DNA of 64,000 nt. Origin: Deltaproteobacteria bacterium (GTDB lineage: Bacteria > Myxococcota_A > UBA9042 > PHBI01). Positions within the stretch are counted from its first letter, which is position 1, and each line of letters begins with the position of its first letter. The notes beneath the pieces were generated by a model that was not told the DNA's origin, ran no database searches, and worked only from the letters and a program-made list of their open reading frames with translations. The stretch covers positions 372,001-436,000 of the forward strand of contig JACKFA010000008.1 in NCBI GenBank assembly GCA_020632715.1, given 5' to 3'. The position numbers and the translations under genes are program-made. Below, piece by piece: positions 17,225 through 26,561 of the stretch.

Positions 17225-18676
17225 TCAGCGGCAGCCGAAGTAGGCGCCGACGGCGTAGCAGCGGCCCTCGCTCGAGCACTCGAGGTCCGGGCCGCAGTCC
17301 TCCTTGCCGACGCAGTCCGCGCCCGGGTCCGCGCCAACGGCGCAGGTGCCGTCGTCCGTGCCGAAGAGGCGGCTCCCGACGCAGGTGTACGGGTAGGCGC
17401 ACTCCTGGCCCGCCGGGTACGCCGAGCACGTGGCGCCCTCGCCGAGCCGGGCCACGCAGCGGCGGCTCTCCGGCTCGCAGAAGGCGCCGCTCGCGCAGTC
17501 GCGCGACGAGCGGCAGGACGCGCCGAGGGCCGCGGGCTCGGCACAGGTCTGGTCGTCGTCGCACACGAGCTCGATCGGGCAACCGTCGGTCCGCGCGAGC
17601 GGGCTCACGCGGGGGTTGTCGTAGCGGCAGTCGTCGCCGACGCCGCGCCGCGCGCAGACCCTGCTCTCGCCGTCGCCGCCGGCGGAATCGCAGGTCGCGT
17701 CCGGGAGGCAGGTCGCGGCGCGCTCGTAGGGCCCGCATGGCTCCCCCGCGTCGGCGAACAGCGCCGGCACGGCGACACAGGTGCTGCCGTAGCAGCGCGA
17801 GCCGAGCGGACACCACGCGCTGCCGAAGTTCGCGTCGTCGCAGGCGCGCCCCGGCTCCCCGAGGCCCGCGCAGACGCCGTAGGTGCCGGTCGCGAGGTCC
17901 CCGCCATCGCACCGGAGACCAGCGCGGCACTCGCGGTCGCCGCGGCACGCCTCCCCGCGGGCCGCGCGCGCGACGCACGCGCCGGTGGCGAGGTCGCAGA
18001 TCCCGTCGACGCCGCACTGGTCGAACCAGTCGCAGGCCGCGGACGGCGCGACGCAGACGCCGCAGCTCTGGCTCCCGTCGCCGGAGCAGCGCCCGGACGC
18101 GCACTCCACGTGGTAGAGGCACCCCTCCCCCGCAGCGCGCCCCCCGAGGAGGGCCCGTCGACACGCCGCGACCGGGTACCAGTCGAGCTCGTCGACGCGC
18201 AGGAAGTAGTCGCGCCCGTCATCGCGATCGCCGAGGGGGCGGTTCACCGGCCCGACCTCGTCACACGGGCGCGCGGCGAGGTACCGGAGGCAGTCACCCA
18301 TCGCGTCGGCGTCGTAGACCATGCCGCGGCCGATCATCCGATCGACCGCCTCCGCGTACCACGAGTACGCGCCGGCGAGGCGGACGCAGCTCTCGGCCGG
18401 GACGCCCGCGAAGCCGACCCCGCAGCGCGCGTCGAAGGCGCACCGCGCCCGCCCGAGCGCGTCCGCGAGCGCGTCCTCCTGCACGGCGCCCACGATCGCG
18501 AAGGCGGCGCCGTCGTCGCCGTCGGCGGTGTCGGCCGTCGCGTCGCTCGCGAGCCCGTCCGGCGCCGCCGTGTCCCCAGCGGCGCCCGTCGCCTCCCCTG
18601 CCCCGCCGTCACCGCCGCACGCCGCCAGCAACGCGAACGGAAACGCGCACGCCCAGATGACTCCCCATCGCCTCAT
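17225..18676 (-). CDS. Cysteine-rich lipoprotein of unknown function
   Basis: The ATG at 18676 has a strong AGGAGG six bases upstream and begins a lipoprotein signal (MRRWGVIWACAFPFALLAAC), giving 483 residues. After a Gly/Ala/Asp-rich linker come about 110 residues without an obvious family. Then follow repeated short cysteine modules of the type AxGExCxxxxECxxGxRC (GRAAGEGCLYHVECASGRC, RGEACRGDRECRAGLRC, ALGASCRSSRDCASGAFC, GADCVGKEDCGPDLEC). Such modules are common in myxobacterial lipoproteins and probably form disulfide-bonded extracellular stalks. The function is unknown. It ends convergent to the metallophosphoesterase with the 164-bp element between them, and follows the 576-residue hypothetical gene by 152 bp. 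Confidence 0.82.
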   Translation of the reverse strand: MRRWGVIWACAFPFALLAACGGDGGAGEATGAAGDTAAPDGLASDATADTADGDDGAAFAIVGAVQEDALADALGRARCAFDARCGVGFAGVPAESCVRLAGAYSWYAEAVDRMIGRGMVYDADAMGDCLRYLAARPCDEVGPVNRPLGDRDDGRDYFLRVDELDWYPVAACRRALLGGRAAGEGCLYHVECASGRCSGDGSQSCGVCVAPSAACDWFDQCGVDGICDLATGACVARAARGEACRGDRECRAGLRCDGGDLATGTYGVCAGLGEPGRACDDANFGSAWCPLGSRCYGSTCVAVPALFADAGEPCGPYERAATCLPDATCDSAGGDGESRVCARRGVGDDCRYDNPRVSPLARTDGCPIELVCDDDQTCAEPAALGASCRSSRDCASGAFCEPESRRCVARLGEGATCSAYPAGQECAYPYTCVGSRLFGTDDGTCAVGADPGADCVGKEDCGPDLECSSEGRCYAVGAYFGCR

Positions 18677-18796
18677 CGTCGCCTCCTCCTCGGCCGCGCG
18701 TGGGCGCGGCGACAAAAAAGAGGCTGCATACGACCGAGCGCGCGAATCGTTCTGTAAGCCCTCGATAAAAAAGGCCAACGTGAACGCGACGGGCGC

Positions 18797-18820
18797 GCCC
18801 GGACCCGCCTGGGTCCGGGC
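18797..18820 (-). terminator. Strong hairpin after the 18829-20559 gene
   Basis: GCCCGGACCC (18797-18806) pairs perfectly with GGGTCCGGGC (18811-18820) around a four-base loop, starting nine bases after the minus-strand stop at 18829. No immediate T-run follows, although a run of six T occurs about 25 bases further on. Confidence 0.5.
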
Positions 18821-18828
18821 CGACGCGC

Positions 18829-20559
18829 CTACATCGTGAGCCCGAGCGCGAGGTCGAGCTGCTCGAGGGCCGCGCCGTATCCGGCCTGCGCCCCGAACAG
18901 CTTCGCGACCTGCTGCACGAGGGCGAGGAGCGAGGCGTGGTCGAGCACGTCGGCGCTCCTGACGAGCCCGATGCGCGCGGCGTTCTCGCGCAGACGGCGC
19001 GTCGGCACGGCCGCGACGCTCTGCGCGGCCGCCGTGTCGAGGACGCCGAGCCGCACGAGCTCGCGCGCGACCCAGAACGGCGCCTCGACCCAGTGGTGCC
19101 CGAGGAGGTGCTCGCGGAGGAGCGCGATGAGCGCGGCGCCGTCGGCCGCGTTGCGGAGCTCCGGCAGGAGATCGATCTTCATCGACACGCGTCGCGCCAC
19201 GAAGCGCGCGTGCACGAGCCGTTCGAAGAGCGCCCGCGCCCACGGCTCGCTGCCGGTGCGCTCCATCGCGTCGAGGCACTCCTCGAGGCCCTCGCCGTGC
19301 CCGAGCGACGCGAAGAACGTCGTCGCGCGCAGGCGCTTCACGAAGGCGAAGACCTGGGGCTGGGGCGCCAGCCCCTCGACGAGGGTCGCGAGCACGCCGA
19401 GCTCCACGAGGAGCGCGAGGTCGGAGGCGCCCGCCTTCTGCTGCACGCCGAGCGCCTCGGCGTCGAACGCGGGCCAGTCGGAGAGGGTCTGGTACCAGGC
19501 GCCGATCCGGTCGGCGAGCGCGGCGGTGTCGGCGTCCTCGAGGGACACGACCGCGACGGGCGCGTAGCTCGCGAAGGCCACGGGGGCGTGGAGCCCCGGC
19601 CCCGCGCCGACCGCCATCGTCGTGCTCGGGGCCCCGACGGGCGGTGGCGCCGCGCCACGCTTCGCGGCCCCCGTGGGCGCGGACGCCCGCGACTGCGAGC
19701 CGCGCGCGGGCTTCGCCGTCGGCGGCGGGCCGAGCGGGTCGACGCCCCCCGGGACGTCGTCGAACTCGTCCTCGAACGAGGCCGCCGCGGCCTTCAGCGC
19801 CGACTCGCTCGGGAGGTCGGGCTCGGGAGGGAGGTCGGCGAAGAGGTCCTCCTCCTCGTCATCGAAGGACGAGAAGTCGTCGTCGCTCGCGGCCTTCTTC
19901 CTGGCGCCGCCGCCGCTCGCCGGGGCGGGGGCGTCGTCGTCGTCGTCGTCGTCGTCATCGACGTCGTCGTCCTCCTCCTCGTCCTCGTCCTCCATGTCCT
20001 CGAGGATCTCCTCGACGTCCATGGCGCGGAGCTCGGAGACCGCCTTCATGCCCTTCTCGGAGAGCGCCCAGCGGATGCCGACGAGCTTGATGTAGCCGGT
20101 CGCCGCCATCCAGTCGATCCACGCCTGGAAGTGCGGCAGCGTGATGTAGGTGCCGGGGTACACGTAGCTCGTGATCATCCGGTAGAGCTCGTGCACCGAG
20201 TGCAGGCGCCCGCCCGACTCCACGTCGAGCGCCTCGAGCACGTACTTCACGAGCAGGATGTTCAGGTCCTTCAGGCGCTCGAAGAGGGCGTCCTGGAAGT
20301 CCGCGTCGGAGTACATGCCCGCGAGGCGCTTGCCGAACTTCCCGAGCTTCGCCTCCTTCTTGTCCATCGTGATGTCGACGACGGACAGGATGAGGCCGGA
20401 CTTGTCCTTGTCGTAGATGCCCTGCTTGCGCAGGAAGTCCCGGAAGACCTTGAACTTCGAGGGGCCCGTCTGGAGCGACGTCAGCACGGGGCGGAGCTTG
20501 AAGATGTACTGGTCGTAGCGGGTGCCCGGCAGGACCTCGTACTCCACGCGCTGCGGCAT
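18829..20559 (-). CDS. Hypothetical 576-residue protein with acidic linker
   Basis: I do not recognise the family. The ATG at 20559 is preceded by GAGGAGAGAG. Residues 1-190 look globular and conserved in composition (KFKVFRDFLRKQGIYDKDKSG, YPGTYITLPHFQAWIDWM, VGIRWALSEKGMKAVSEL); the last part is reminiscent of a winged-helix domain ending in a beta wing. Next come an Asp/Glu run (about 195-220), a low-complexity Ala/Pro/Asp linker to ~340, and a C-terminal helical region of about 230 residues rich in Leu and Ala. No signal peptide or membrane helix was seen. It is divergent from groES, with the groESL promoter in the 246-bp gap. Confidence 0.75.
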   Translation of the reverse strand: MPQRVEYEVLPGTRYDQYIFKLRPVLTSLQTGPSKFKVFRDFLRKQGIYDKDKSGLILSVVDITMDKKEAKLGKFGKRLAGMYSDADFQDALFERLKDLNILLVKYVLEALDVESGGRLHSVHELYRMITSYVYPGTYITLPHFQAWIDWMAATGYIKLVGIRWALSEKGMKAVSELRAMDVEEILEDMEDEDEEEDDDVDDDDDDDDDAPAPASGGGARKKAASDDDFSSFDDEEEDLFADLPPEPDLPSESALKAAAASFEDEFDDVPGGVDPLGPPPTAKPARGSQSRASAPTGAAKRGAAPPPVGAPSTTMAVGAGPGLHAPVAFASYAPVAVVSLEDADTAALADRIGAWYQTLSDWPAFDAEALGVQQKAGASDLALLVELGVLATLVEGLAPQPQVFAFVKRLRATTFFASLGHGEGLEECLDAMERTGSEPWARALFERLVHARFVARRVSMKIDLLPELRNAADGAALIALLREHLLGHHWVEAPFWVARELVRLGVLDTAAAQSVAAVPTRRLRENAARIGLVRSADVLDHASLLALVQQVAKLFGAQAGYGAALEQLDLALGLTM

Positions 20560-20688
20560 AGCGGCTCTCTCCTCGAAGGGTCGTGGACGACGGCCCGGAA
20601 CCGTACCACCGGCCCCCACCCTTGTCATCCGACCGTCAGGCCGGTGAGCCGGGCGCGGGCGGATCGCGCGGGGCGCGACGGGGAGTGA

Positions 20689-20726
20689 TTGACAGCCCCG
20701 AGCGCGTGACTAGAGTGCTGGCACTC
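20689..20726 (+). promoter_or_regulatory. Sigma-70 promoter with inverted repeat upstream of groES
   Basis: TTGACA (20689-20694) is followed after 16 bp by TAGAGT (20711-20716), giving a good vegetative promoter. Overlapping the -10 is GAGTGC-TG-GCACTC (20713-20726). These are the half-sites of the HrcA operator CIRCE, but in the opposite order and with a 2-bp instead of a 9-bp gap. It may be a repressor site for heat-shock control, or a chance palindrome. Confidence 0.62.
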
Positions 20727-20805
20727 GCGCGCCCGGACTGCCAAGAAGGGGCGCAAAACCGAACATTTACGGAACCTTATCCCAGCGAGAAACTGGAGCA
20801 AGCTC

Positions 20806-21096
20806 ATGAACTTCAAGCCGCTCTACGACCGGGTCCTGGTCCAGCGCGTCGAAGAGGCCTCGGTCTCCGCCGGCGGCATCATCATCCCCGACTCGGCGAA
20901 GGAGAAGCCGCTCCGCGGCAAGGTCCTCGCGGTCGGCGCCGGCAAGCTCCTCGACGACGGCAACCTCCGGCCCCTCGACGTGAAGGCCGGCGACGTCGTC
21001 CTCTTCGGCAAGTACGCGGGCACCGAGATCAAGATCGACGGGGCCGAGCAAACCATCCTGCGCGAGGACGACATCCTCGGCGTGGTCACGGAGTAA
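20806..21096 (+). CDS. groES: Co-chaperonin GroES
   Basis: The 96-residue protein matches GroES throughout (MNFKPLYDRVLVQRVEEA, GGIIIPDSAKEKP, GKVLAVGAGKL, GDVVLFGKYAGTEIKIDG, EDDILGVV). It forms the heptameric lid over GroEL; the mobile loop is the segment around GGIIIPD. ATG follows AACTGGAGCAAGCTC, where GGAG is a fair ribosome site. The groEL start lies 5 bp after its stop, so the two are one operon behind the TTGACA promoter. Confidence 0.97.
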   Translation: MNFKPLYDRVLVQRVEEASVSAGGIIIPDSAKEKPLRGKVLAVGAGKLLDDGNLRPLDVKAGDVVLFGKYAGTEIKIDGAEQTILREDDILGVVTE

Positions 21097-21101
21097 TCGT
21101 C

Positions 21102-22721
<1,620 letters not shown>

Positions 22722-22729
22722 CAGAGGCA

Positions 22730-22755
22730 GCGGGGCGCGCTCCGGCGCGCGCCGC
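22730..22755 (+). terminator. Hairpin after groEL with UNCG-type loop
   Basis: GCGGGGCGCGC pairs with GCGCGCGCCGC (one mismatch) around a TCCG tetraloop, beginning nine bases after the groEL stop. In RNA the loop would be UCCG closed by C-G, an especially stable type. No T-run follows, so this is a probable but unproven terminator. Confidence 0.48.
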
Positions 22756-22965
22756 TAGATGATCGACGGCGACCGGCGCAGCTCCTGACGGAGGCGCCGG
22801 TCGTCGTGCTTTCCGGGGCGCGGTGACGACCTTGCTCGCGCGCGCCCGGTGCCCAACTTGCAGAACGCCCGCGCGGGGCGGTAGAGAGCCCCGGCGCGCG
22901 GCGCCGAACATCGATGCCCCGGGGGTGCCACCACCGCTCGAGGGCGCAGCGAGACGAGGGACGAC

Positions 22966-23622
22966 GTGGTCGAGCCGAACGAGAACGACAAGCACGACGA
23001 GTTGGCGGCGGAGAGCACCGGCGGCGAGGCCGTCGAGGGCGTCGTCGAGGACGCCGCGGCCGGCGAGCCCGGCGCGGCCGAGGCGAGCGCCGAGAAGGCC
23101 GCCGAGAGCGCGCCGCAGCCGCCCCGCCAGGACCCGCGGGACCTCCGCATCCAGCACCTCGAGCGGGCGCTGCAGGAGCGCGAGGCCACGCTCCACGCCT
23201 ACATCCGCGCCCACAAGAAGGCGGAGCAGGAGTACGAGGCGTTCAAGGAGCGCGCGCGGCGCGACCAGGACCGCGAGCTGCAGGCGGCGCGCGGGCGCGT
23301 GGTCGAGCGCATGCTCGAGTTCGACGAGAGCTTCGAGCGCACGATCCAGGCGGTCGAGCGCGGCGGGACCATCGAGAGCCTGCTCGAGGGGTTGCGCCTG
23401 ATCCACCGCCTGTTCGTGGAGCGGCTCGCGGAGCTCGGCGCCGAGCGCGTCGACCCGACCGGGGAGCCCTTCGACCCGACCACGATGGAGGCCCTCGGGA
23501 TCCTCCCGGTGTCGGACCCGCGCCTCGACGGGAAGGTCGCGGCCACGCTGCGCGCGGGCTACCGCGTCGGCGACCGCGAGATCCGGCCGGCGCTCGTGCA
23601 GGTGGGTCGCCTCATCGGGTAG
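22966..23622 (+). CDS. grpE: Nucleotide exchange factor GrpE
   Basis: GrpE releases ADP from DnaK. The 218-residue protein has an acidic disordered N-terminus, a long coiled coil (about residues 60-105, HLERALQEREATLHAYIRAH then KKAEQEYEAFKERARRD) and a C-terminal beta domain (FDPTTMEALGILPVSDPRLDGKV, then AGYRVGDREIRPALVQVGR). FKERARRD corresponds to the conserved dimer motif (YxNxxxRxxRD in other species), here diverged at the tyrosine/asparagine positions. The start is GTG at 22966 with GAGG upstream. It lies downstream of groEL but after a hairpin and 244 bp, so probably has its own promoter. No dnaK, dnaJ or hrcA is visible in the window. Confidence 0.88.
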   Translation: MVEPNENDKHDELAAESTGGEAVEGVVEDAAAGEPGAAEASAEKAAESAPQPPRQDPRDLRIQHLERALQEREATLHAYIRAHKKAEQEYEAFKERARRDQDRELQAARGRVVERMLEFDESFERTIQAVERGGTIESLLEGLRLIHRLFVERLAELGAERVDPTGEPFDPTTMEALGILPVSDPRLDGKVAATLRAGYRVGDREIRPALVQVGRLIG

Positions 23623-23631
23623 CGGGCGTGC

Positions 23632-23651
23632 CTGCCGGCGCGGCTCGGCAG
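23632..23651 (+). terminator. Hairpin after grpE
   Basis: CTGCCG and CGGCAG pair around an eight-base loop nine bases after the grpE stop. It lies in the intergenic space shared with the convergent sigma-factor gene; no T-run is present. Confidence 0.33.
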
Positions 23652-23791
23652 CGCCAGGCTTACCCCGTGAGCCCAAAAGCAAACACGCCAGCCGCGCCCG
23701 AGGGAGGGCGCGACCGGCGCGTACGGCGCGAATAGGCGGGCCCGCGCCGACGACCCGCCGAACCCTTACGGATCTCGGCGGGGACGTTCTC

Positions 23792-23818
23792 CTCGCCCGG
23801 CGCGAGCGCCGCGGCGAG
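23792..23818 (-). terminator. Hairpin after the sigma-factor gene
   Basis: On the minus strand CTCGCC-G-CGGCG pairs with CGCCG-GGCGAG, with one bulged base and a four-base loop, starting eight bases after the stop codon at 23827. This is a strong GC stem without a T-run. Confidence 0.45.
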
Positions 23819-23826
23819 CGGTGTCA

Positions 23827-25347
23827 TCAGTTGTCGAGCGCCTCGGTCGCGATGCGCGGGCTCCGGAGCTTGGCGATGGCCTTCGCCTCGATCTGGCGGA
23901 TGCGCTCGCGCGTGAGCTCGAAGTCGCGGCCGACCTCCTCGAGCGTGAAGCTCCGGCGCTCGCAGATCCCGAAGCGCTTCCGGAGGATGCGCGCCTCGCG
24001 GTCCGACAGCCCCTCGAGCATCCGCTGCGTCGCCTGCCGCAAGCTCTGGCGCTCGGCGGCGTCCTCGGGGTCGGTCGCGTCCTCGTCGGCGATGAAGTCG
24101 CCGAGGTGGCTGTCGTCCTCGCCGACCGGCGCCTCGAGGGAGACGGGCGTCCGCGCGAGCTTCAGCGTGCGGGAGACGACCTCCTCGGGGAGCTCGAGCT
24201 CGCGCGCGAGCTCCTCGTGGCTCGGCTCGCGCCCGAGCTTCTGCTCGAGCCCGATGCGCGCGCGCGCGATGCGGTTCAGCATCTCGACGAGGTGGATCGG
24301 GATCCGGATCGTCCGGCTCTGGTCGGCGATGGCGCGGGTGATGCTCTGGCGGATCCACCACGTCGCGTACGTCGAGAACTTGTGCCCGCGGCGGTACTCG
24401 AACTTCTCGACCGCCTTCATGAGGCCGATGTTCCCCTCCTGGATGAGGTCGAGGAGCGGGAGCGAGCGGTTCATGTAGCGCTTGGCGATGGACACCACGA
24501 GGCGCAGGTTCGCGAGGATCATGACGGCGCGGCCCTGCTCGGCGCGGAGGTGCCCCTGCTCGAGGCGCGCGGCGCGGTCGATGAAGGTCGCGATGTCGGT
24601 CCCCATCTGCCGCTCGACGCGGTCGATGTTGCCGGCCGCCACCTCGACGCGCCGCTTCAGGCTCTCCGTCATGGACGGCCAGGCGCTCCCGCCGCGCTTG
24701 TACGCCTCGACGAGGGTCGCGGGGGTGGCCCCGACCATCGTCCCGAAGCGCGCGAGCTGGCGCTGGCTGCGCTTCACGTCGGCCGCCGCCTGGCGCACCG
24801 TCGAGAGCACCTTCACGAAGACGCGGTAGCCGAAGCCGAACTCCTTGAAGAGGCGGAAGAGCGCGCGCTGCGCGTGGCGGAGCTCGGTCTCGGCGTCCTC
24901 GTCGAGCCCCTGCGGCGCGAACGAGCCGCCGGACAGCCGCTCCCAGGTCTCGCGGGCCTGCGTCAGCTGCTGGTGGAACTTCTCGAGCTCCTTCAGCGCG
25001 CCCGTGTCCTCGAACTCGACGTCGTCGTCGGTGTCCATGATCTGACAGCGGTAGGTCACGTCGTCGAGCAGCCGCTGCGACGCCCCGAGGAGCTCGTCGC
25101 GGCCGAAGCGCATGCCGAGCAGCGCCTCGAAGACCTGGATCGTCCCCTCCTCGATCTGCTGGGAGATCCGTTGCTCGCCGAGCCGGTTCAGGAGCTGCAC
25201 GTCGCCGATGCGCTGGAGGTAGACCATCACCGGGTTCAGGTCGCCCCCTCCGACGCTCGCGTCGTCACCGTGTGCGCGCGACGAGACCTTCCCGCGCGCG
25301 CCCTTCTTGCGCACCTTCATCGATCCGGAGTCGAGCTGCGTCCCCAT
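23827..25347 (-). CDS. Sigma-70 family RNA polymerase sigma factor, primary type
   Basis: The 506-residue protein has region 1.2 (LQRIGDVQLLNRLGEQRISQ), a long non-conserved insert with coiled-coil character, and region 2 almost as in housekeeping sigma (NLRLVVSIAKRYMNRSLPLL, LIQEGNIGLMKAVEKFEYRR, KFSTYATWWIRQSITRAIAD). It also has region 3 and a region 4.2 helix-turn-helix (TLEEVGRDFELTRERIRQIE). The insert between 1.2 and 2.1 is a feature of primary RpoD rather than RpoH or RpoS, but the acidic region 1.1 of typical RpoD is missing, so a group-2 factor is possible. The start codon at 25347 follows GGGAGAGGAT; a second in-frame ATG ten codons on is an alternative. Its position beside groESL and grpE hints at, but does not prove, a stress role. 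Confidence 0.92.
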   Translation of the reverse strand: MGTQLDSGSMKVRKKGARGKVSSRAHGDDASVGGGDLNPVMVYLQRIGDVQLLNRLGEQRISQQIEEGTIQVFEALLGMRFGRDELLGASQRLLDDVTYRCQIMDTDDDVEFEDTGALKELEKFHQQLTQARETWERLSGGSFAPQGLDEDAETELRHAQRALFRLFKEFGFGYRVFVKVLSTVRQAAADVKRSQRQLARFGTMVGATPATLVEAYKRGGSAWPSMTESLKRRVEVAAGNIDRVERQMGTDIATFIDRAARLEQGHLRAEQGRAVMILANLRLVVSIAKRYMNRSLPLLDLIQEGNIGLMKAVEKFEYRRGHKFSTYATWWIRQSITRAIADQSRTIRIPIHLVEMLNRIARARIGLEQKLGREPSHEELARELELPEEVVSRTLKLARTPVSLEAPVGEDDSHLGDFIADEDATDPEDAAERQSLRQATQRMLEGLSDREARILRKRFGICERRSFTLEEVGRDFELTRERIRQIEAKAIAKLRSPRIATEALDN

Positions 25348-25694
25348 ATCCTCTCCCTGCGAGCGTCATCCACGCCGAGCGCCGCCGCGCTGGCCGCGCC
25401 GTGCTGTGCAAGTTGGTTGCCAGCCGGGGCAGGCGGCGATCGAACGTCGGCGCGGCCGCCCGCGGCGCGGTTCACCGGGAAATCATCCGGATCCTGGGCG
25501 CGTTCGCCGCGGTCGCCCGCGAGTGGTGAATTTCTCTACAGCCCCCGCGTCGCGCGACATCGCTGTCATGATCGACCAGCGCCTGGTCGGGGGGGCGGGT
25601 TGCGAACGCGCGCCGCCGCGCTATCCTCGCGCCGGCCGGACGCTCCGCGATCCCCGCCCGCCCGGCCCAGCGACACCGGCCCCGGGAGAGGCGC
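25348..25694. other. Divergent intergenic region between sigma factor and GIDE gene
   Basis: No gene is seen. It must hold the promoters of both divergent genes. A perfect 7-bp palindrome (CGACCAG-CGC-CTGGTCG, 25573-25589) lies about 105 bp before the plus-strand start and could be an operator. A TATCCT hexamer at about 25621 is a possible -10 for the plus-strand gene, but no well-spaced -35 accompanies it. Confidence 0.4.
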
Positions 25695-26522
25695 ATGCTC
25701 TGGATTGGACTCATCCTCGTCGTCGCGGCGCTCGTGCTCTTCTTCTTCGCCACGCGCTCGAAGAAGAAGGCGTACTTCATCCAGGCCACCGAGACCTCGA
25801 AGATCGGTGACGTCCAGCGCCTCGTCGACGAGGTGAAGGCCGACATGATCGACGGGATGTCGAGCGGCTACCGCGACTACATCGAGGTGAAGGGGCAGAT
25901 CGTCGCCGATCAGCCGCTCGCGGGCGAGCTGAGCGAGGGGCGCTTCGCCATCTGCCAGACGACCGTGAGCCGCATCGTCGAGCGCCTCGAGACGAACCGC
26001 GACTCCCAGGGGAACGTGCGCCAGACGTGGCGGAAGAGCACGGAGCGCCTGACGCAGAACCGACGCGACACGCCGTTCTGGATCGACGACGGCACGGGCC
26101 GCATCCGCGTGAAGGCGGGCACCAAGGGGGTCGACCTGGTCAAGGTCGTCGACCGCTTCGAGCCGCCGTCGTCGTTCGAGGGGGGCCTCGGGAGCCGCCT
26201 CCAGGTGAGCCTCGGCGGGTTCAGCCTCGGGATCGGCGGCATGGGGAGCCAGAGCCGCACGGTCGGCTACCAGCTCGTCGAGGAGGTGCTCCCGGTCGGC
26301 CAGCGGGTCTACGCGCTCGGCGAGGTCGCCGACACCGAGGACGAGGGGGTCGTGCTGCGGACGCCGACGGACGAGCAGAAGGACCGGCCGTTCATGCTCT
26401 CGACGAAGACCGAGGAGGAGCTCCTCCAGAAGAGCGCGAAGTCGCAGACCATCCTGCGCGTCATCGGCGCCGTCGTCGGGGTCGGGGGCCTCGCGCTCGT
26501 CGTGCTCGGCATCCTCCGGTGA
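25695..26522 (+). CDS. GIDE-domain membrane protein
   Basis: The 275-residue protein begins with a transmembrane helix (LWIGLILVVAALVLFFFA) followed by a basic cluster, and ends with a second helix (ILRVIGAVVGVGGLALVVLG). Between them is a domain with YIEVKGQIVADQPLAG, ICQTTVSRIVER, a variable loop, PFWIDDGTGRIRV, GYQLVEEVLPVGQRVYALGE and MLSTKTEEELL. This order matches the GIDE domain (the MUL1/MULAN intermembrane domain), which bacteria carry without the RING finger. No RING is present, so ubiquitin-ligase activity should not be inferred. The middle domain probably faces the periplasm. ATG at 25695 follows GGGAGAGG. Function in bacteria is unknown to me. Confidence 0.8.
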   Translation: MLWIGLILVVAALVLFFFATRSKKKAYFIQATETSKIGDVQRLVDEVKADMIDGMSSGYRDYIEVKGQIVADQPLAGELSEGRFAICQTTVSRIVERLETNRDSQGNVRQTWRKSTERLTQNRRDTPFWIDDGTGRIRVKAGTKGVDLVKVVDRFEPPSSFEGGLGSRLQVSLGGFSLGIGGMGSQSRTVGYQLVEEVLPVGQRVYALGEVADTEDEGVVLRTPTDEQKDRPFMLSTKTEEELLQKSAKSQTILRVIGAVVGVGGLALVVLGILR

Positions 26523-26525
26523 CCG

Positions 26526-26554
26526 TTGCCTCGATGGGCGCGGGCCGGTAGTGT
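26526..26554 (+). promoter_or_regulatory. Candidate promoter for the Dicty-repeat lipoprotein gene
   Basis: TTGCCT (26526-26531), a 17-bp spacer, then TAGTGT (26549-26554), seven bases before the ATG at 26562. The match to sigma-70 consensus is moderate. If correct, the message would be almost leaderless. Confidence 0.38.
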
Positions 26555-26561
26555 CGCGCCC

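Noticed and set aside
25695..26522. Ubiquitin-ligase activity of the GIDE protein
   Set aside because: No RING cysteine/histidine pattern is present, so only the GIDE domain can be supported.
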